A stretch of DNA of 64,000 nt from JACQAP01 sp035275265 (GTDB taxonomy: Bacteria > Pseudomonadota > Gammaproteobacteria > Burkholderiales > JACQAP01). A program made the position numbers and the translations under genes. Each line of letters opens with the position of its first letter. Position 1 is the stretch's first letter. Location of the stretch: NCBI GenBank assembly GCA_035275265.1, contig DATENC010000001.1:1-64000 (forward strand), given 5' to 3'. Positions 60,659 through 64,000 of this stretch are shown piece after piece. The notes below the pieces were generated by a model, which ran no database searches, was not told where the DNA came from, and was given only the letters and a program-made list of their open reading frames with translations.

Positions 60659-61576
60659 TTACCGCCGCAGTGTCACGATGACGAGGCCAAGCGTCAGCAG
60701 CAATACGCCGGCAAACTCGATCGGTTTCAGATGTTCGCGGAACAACCGTCGCGATACTGCATAGCTGAAAAGCAGCTCGATCAATCCCAGCGTGCGCACA
60801 TGCGCGACCGGTTCAATGGCTATTGCGGTGACCCAGCCGGCCGATGCCGCCGCGCCCATGAAACCTGCGAACAGTGACGCCCGCCATGCGAGCAAAACGC
60901 GGGTGACCACTTCGGGGTGTCGAAGCCACAGCCAACCTCCGAGCAGCCCTGTCTGGACGAGTTGGGCGACCAGCAGCGTGCTGGCTGCCGCCATCAGGAA
61001 CGGCGTGTCTGGAAGCGCTAGCGCCGCTCCACGGTAACCCACTGCCGAGAGCGCGAAGCCCGTGCCCGACGCGAGACCAAGCAGCGCAGGCGGCGTGGTC
61101 CAGCCCATAAGGAGCCCGCGGATGGGCCGTTCACGGTCTGCGGGCGACAGCAGCAGCACGCCCAGCGTGCCGGAGACAATGGCGAGAGCGGTAACCGTGG
61201 AGATCAGGTCGCCGAGGAATGCGTAACCGAACACCGCAACCTGGATAAGTTCGCTTTTCGAGTAAGCCACACCGAGTGTGAAATTGCGCTCGGCCATCAC
61301 CCGCAACAGCAGCGCAGTTGCCGCGATCTGAGTGACCGCGCCAACCAACAGCCAGGACACGAACGCGAGGTTCGGTTCGGGGAGGCGGCTTGCGGTGGCA
61401 ATGTGGACGCCGGCAAGCCACAGCGCCGCGAACGGCAGTCCATAGAGGAAACGAACCAGCGTGGCGCCAAGCGTGCCGAGCTCGGGGGTTAGACGTCGTT
61501 GCGCTGCGTTGCGCAGCGTCTGGGCAAAAGCTGCCCCGACGGTGATCGGAATCCAGAGCCAATCGGCAGGTACCAC
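60659..61576 (-). CDS. EamA/DMT-family transporter
   Basis: A 305-aa protein with ten predicted helices in two EamA repeats (WLLVGAVTQIAATALLLRVM; TAIAIEPVAHVRTLGLIELLFSYAVSRRLF). Drug/metabolite transporter superfamily, inner membrane, substrate unknown. The start appears to be GTG 61576 with a poor ribosome site. Lies 20 bases after the SDR gene on the same strand, probably co-transcribed. Confidence 0.88.
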   Translation of the reverse strand: MVPADWLWIPITVGAAFAQTLRNAAQRRLTPELGTLGATLVRFLYGLPFAALWLAGVHIATASRLPEPNLAFVSWLLVGAVTQIAATALLLRVMAERNFTLGVAYSKSELIQVAVFGYAFLGDLISTVTALAIVSGTLGVLLLSPADRERPIRGLLMGWTTPPALLGLASGTGFALSAVGYRGAALALPDTPFLMAAASTLLVAQLVQTGLLGGWLWLRHPEVVTRVLLAWRASLFAGFMGAAASAGWVTAIAIEPVAHVRTLGLIELLFSYAVSRRLFREHLKPIEFAGVLLLTLGLVIVTLRR

Positions 61577-61595
61577 TACGGCACATGCCGCTCCG

Positions 61596-62351
61596 TCAGC
61601 CGCGACCGACGAATGGCATCTTGGTCGCCATGATGGTTACGAACTGCATGTTGGTGTCGAGCGGCAGGCTTGCCATCTGCAGCACCGCGTCTCCCACGCG
61701 CTGCACGTCCATCGTCGGTTCGACTTTGATCTCTCCGTTGGCTTGAGGCACGCCTTTGGTCATGCGTGCCGCCATTTCGGTCAACGCGTTGCCAATGTCG
61801 ATCTGACAGCAGGCGATGTCGTACTTTCGTCCATCGAGCGACGCGCACTTGGTGAGCCCGGTCACGGCGTGCTTGGTCGAGGTGTAAGGGGACGAATTGG
61901 GGCGCGGCGCGTGGGCCGAGATCGAGCCGTTGTTGATGATGCGTCCACCCCGCGGGTCCTGGTCCTTCATCATCCGGAACGCTTCCTGGATGCAGAAGAA
62001 CATGCCGGATAGATTGATGTTCACCACGTTCCGCCATTGCTCGACGGTCAAGTCCTCGAGCGGAATCCCCGGCGCATTGACGCCGGCGTTGTTGAACAGC
62101 AGGTCGAGGCGGCCGAAAGTTTCTTTCGTTTTCGAGAACAACGCCTTCACCGATTGCGGATCGCTCACGTCGGTCGGCACCGCCAGTGCACGCTTGCCTG
62201 CTCCTGATTCCTTCACGGTCTGCTCGAGCGCATCCTTGCGCCGTCCTGCGAGTGCAACGCTGTAACCGTCCTTCAGAAGCGTTAGCGCAACGCTCTTGCC
62301 GATGCCGCTGCCTGCGCCCGTAACGATGGCTATCTTGTTGTGCGCGCCCAT
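61596..62351 (-). CDS. SDR-family oxidoreductase
   Basis: A 251-aa short-chain dehydrogenase: TGAGSGIG NAD(P) loop, NNAG (residues near 90), catalytic Ser in NNGSISA, and Y-x3-K in SPYTSTKHAV. Arg-rich residues after the loop (AGRRKDAL) suggest NADP. Substrate unknown. ATG at 62351 with GGGGGAG upstream. Divergent from the exported-protein gene. Confidence 0.92.
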   Translation of the reverse strand: MGAHNKIAIVTGAGSGIGKSVALTLLKDGYSVALAGRRKDALEQTVKESGAGKRALAVPTDVSDPQSVKALFSKTKETFGRLDLLFNNAGVNAPGIPLEDLTVEQWRNVVNINLSGMFFCIQEAFRMMKDQDPRGGRIINNGSISAHAPRPNSSPYTSTKHAVTGLTKCASLDGRKYDIACCQIDIGNALTEMAARMTKGVPQANGEIKVEPTMDVQRVGDAVLQMASLPLDTNMQFVTIMATKMPFVGRG

Positions 62352-62476
62352 TTTCTTCTCCCCCTAATAGTGTCCGGAAAGGCCGCATGCTACCCCAACG
62401 CGCAGGCAATTTCCCGGGGTTGAAAAATGGCCCGCCGGCCACAGACGGTAGAATGCGCGCCGGAGGAGGATCCTTG

Positions 62477-63247
62477 ATGTCAATCGGAAGGTTTCTGAGA
62501 GTGGTGCTGACCGCGCTGATCGCGATCGGGCCGGCGGCAGCGGACACGCTCAAGGACGATGCCATTGCCAGGCTTGCGGCGAGTCATGAGCCCGATATAC
62601 CGCTGGCGGTCGGCCGCCTCGCGGTGAAACAGGCCGGCCTGGGTGCAGCGCGGACATTGCTCGCCCGAAGGGGACACGATGCCCGGTTAGGCCGCGGCTG
62701 GAATGCTGCTGCGCCGGAGTGGCAGGACGCAGAGGTACACTTCAGCCGCATCATCGACGCCGTCATCGCACGTCGCATCGAGGATCCGGAATGGCTGCTT
62801 GTGATCTGGACCGATCAGGCGGCCGGTGTGCTGAACGCCGAGGAAGCCGACGAGATCGCGACCCATTTCGCGACTGCCATCGGCCGCGAGCAGCGCGTCG
62901 TCGTGGAAGTCAAGGTGGTGGGCGAACTGCTGCTGAGCAACTATACGTTCACCGACCGGATCAGCGATCGGGTGCCCGGGTCGGAGCGCGAATTCGCACG
63001 CATGCAGGCCACTTGGGCGGAGCGCGAGCCTTTCCGTGCGAGAAACTTCGACGGCGACGTCGGCGCGGCCCGTTTCGGGTCACGCAACCCGGGCGTGAAA
63101 TACGTAAGGATGCTGGCGATCCAGGGTGTCCACGCAATCATTGCCCACATCGATGCGGCGTGCGCCGAGGCCGTGCGGGCCGTTACGGATGCTTCCGCGC
63201 AAGCCGACCCTTTCATCGAAGCCTGGCGCCGTCGCACGGCGAACTGA
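62477..63247 (+). CDS. Hypothetical exported protein
   Basis: A 256-aa protein not recognised. A signal peptide (MSIGRFLRVVLTALIAIGPAAA) is followed by a helical, charged body (AVGRLAVKQAGLGAARTLLARRGHDARLG; HFSRIIDAVIARRIEDPEW; EEADEIATHFATAIGREQRVVVEVKVVGELLLSNYTF). ATG at 62477 with GGAGGAGG upstream. No repeat or metal motif is apparent. Convergent with the RraA-like gene. Confidence 0.65.
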   Translation: MSIGRFLRVVLTALIAIGPAAADTLKDDAIARLAASHEPDIPLAVGRLAVKQAGLGAARTLLARRGHDARLGRGWNAAAPEWQDAEVHFSRIIDAVIARRIEDPEWLLVIWTDQAAGVLNAEEADEIATHFATAIGREQRVVVEVKVVGELLLSNYTFTDRISDRVPGSEREFARMQATWAEREPFRARNFDGDVGAARFGSRNPGVKYVRMLAIQGVHAIIAHIDAACAEAVRAVTDASAQADPFIEAWRRRTAN

Positions 63248-63276
63248 CCCGGCGTGCGGCACGACCGCACACCAAG

Positions 63277-63990
63277 CTATTTGATTTGATCGGACGCGGC
63301 AAACGCGGTGCGGAGTTTCGCCATGTCGAATCCCGGCAGGCGCGCCGCATCGAGTAACGCTTTCTCCCGTCGGGCCATCAGATCTATCGCAGCGGGCAGT
63401 TTGTCGAGCAGATCCCGCGGTATGACGATGGCGCCGTGACGGTCGGCGTGGATGATTTCGCCGTCGGATACCACCATGCCGAATACATCCACTTGCTTGC
63501 CGATATCGACGACCTGCACCCACGCATGGCTGGGACTCAACGACGCGGCCAGGCACTGGAACTGCGGATGCATCGCGTCGAGATCGCGCATCGATCCGTT
63601 CGTTACGGCGCCGACGCAGCCGAGGCCCCAATGGATATGGGTGTTCACTTCCCCCCAGAATGCACCCATTCCGGGTTGACTATCGATATCCTGGACTATC
63701 GAAACCGTGGGCTGCTGCGGTTGCGCCAGATACTCGTAGTATGCGAGTTGATTTTTTCTGCGCACCGCCGGATCGTAGGGCGTGGAGGAGCGGATCGTGA
63801 CTGTCCTGGCGAAGCCGACGATCGGCGGTAACTGCGAAAACGCTGCGATCAGCGTCTGCCGCGTGAATCCGGTGATGGTGCGCTGCCCGCGCGCAATTTC
63901 GAGTGCGTTGGCGATGGTGGGGGTGTCGAAGCGGCGCAGATGTTCGAATAGCGAGCTTGTCTCCAAATCAATCCTCCCTCCGTAGTTCAT
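63277..63990 (-). CDS. RraA-family protein (HMG/CHA aldolase-like)
   Basis: A 237-aa protein of the RraA/4-hydroxy-4-methyl-2-oxoglutarate aldolase-like fold: FDTPTIANALEIA, GFARTVTIRS, GCVGAVTNGSMRDLDAM (G...R-D core), HADRHGAIVIP. Some members are divalent-metal aldolases, others (RraA) inhibit RNase E; the R-D motif favours the enzyme branch. ATG at 63990 lies 10 bases from the edge; upstream operon context is not visible. Confidence 0.85.
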   Translation of the reverse strand: MNYGGRIDLETSSLFEHLRRFDTPTIANALEIARGQRTITGFTRQTLIAAFSQLPPIVGFARTVTIRSSTPYDPAVRRKNQLAYYEYLAQPQQPTVSIVQDIDSQPGMGAFWGEVNTHIHWGLGCVGAVTNGSMRDLDAMHPQFQCLAASLSPSHAWVQVVDIGKQVDVFGMVVSDGEIIHADRHGAIVIPRDLLDKLPAAIDLMARREKALLDAARLPGFDMAKLRTAFAASDQIK

Positions 63991-64000
63991 GGTGAGCTTA

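Noticed and set aside
63254..63270. GTGCGG/CCGCAC hairpin between two convergent genes as a terminator
   Set aside because: Six-base stem without a T-run on either strand; support too weak to list as a terminator.

Overview
The window reads as chromosomal DNA of a high-GC betaproteobacterium, probably Burkholderiales/Nitrosomonadales-like. This is inferred from protein character (a Ralstonia/Burkholderia-style nitronate monooxygenase, two stand-alone periplasmic binding proteins, DUF2934, a DUF2339/DUF3999 pair, an ADP-forming acyl-CoA synthetase-GNAT fusion) and not from a marker gene. I saw no rRNA, tRNA, CRISPR array, phage or insertion sequence. Gene density is high, and many genes are coupled by ATGA or GTGA overlaps.

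Layout. 0-8.5 kb: end of a TenA/heme-oxygenase-like protein, a membrane protein, an HD-domain/UBP zinc-finger pair, an orphan bufferin (BufA2-type) gene with its terminator, nitronate monooxygenase, prfC, a lone ABC binding protein and a MetE-like protein. 8.5-24.9 kb: envelope and stress genes: AsmA, a sorbosone-dehydrogenase-like protein coupled to a lipoprotein phospholipase D/cardiolipin synthase, ada coupled to a 2OG-Fe(II) oxygenase, a YpfJ-type zinc peptidase, katE (HPII), an FAD oxidoreductase, DUF3617, a Coq4-like protein, DUF2917 and a MocR regulator. 24.9-27.2 kb: an atypical stretch with two poorly characterised proteins.

27.2-45.8 kb is the most coherent part: an anaerobic/nitric-oxide island. 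It contains a HemN homologue, a PAS histidine kinase and NarL-type regulator, a lone receiver protein, a four-cysteine FNR, an acyl-CoA synthetase-GNAT fusion, a small cytochrome c, a usp-HMA-hypothetical-DUF2934 operon, norCB with two small membrane proteins, a PAS-GGDEF protein, a Met-rich periplasmic protein, and a usp/P-type ATPase operon. Six 14-base FNR/DNR-type sites (TTGAY-N4-RTCAA) lie in the intergenic spaces, so the encoded FNR or a relative probably controls much of this block. The HemN homologue in the block has lost the third cysteine of its radical-SAM CxxxCxxC motif and a nearby conserved cysteine.

45.9-64 kb: a serine hydrolase, an esterase, a second lone ABC binding protein, a Spy/CpxP-like protein with a CpxRA-like two-component system, a RibD-C reductase, ettA with a clear terminator, the DUF2339/DUF3999 pair, two small dimeric alpha/beta-barrel proteins, a DMT transporter, an SDR, an unrecognised exported protein and an RraA-family protein at the right edge.

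Main points for follow-up: the HemN homologue without a complete cluster motif, the Coq4-like protein with an intact HDxxHx11E motif, the bufferin gene with no maturase beside it, norCB lacking norQ/norD and followed by two unknown membrane proteins, and the dense series of FNR sites. All function calls come from reading the sequence; no database search was run.
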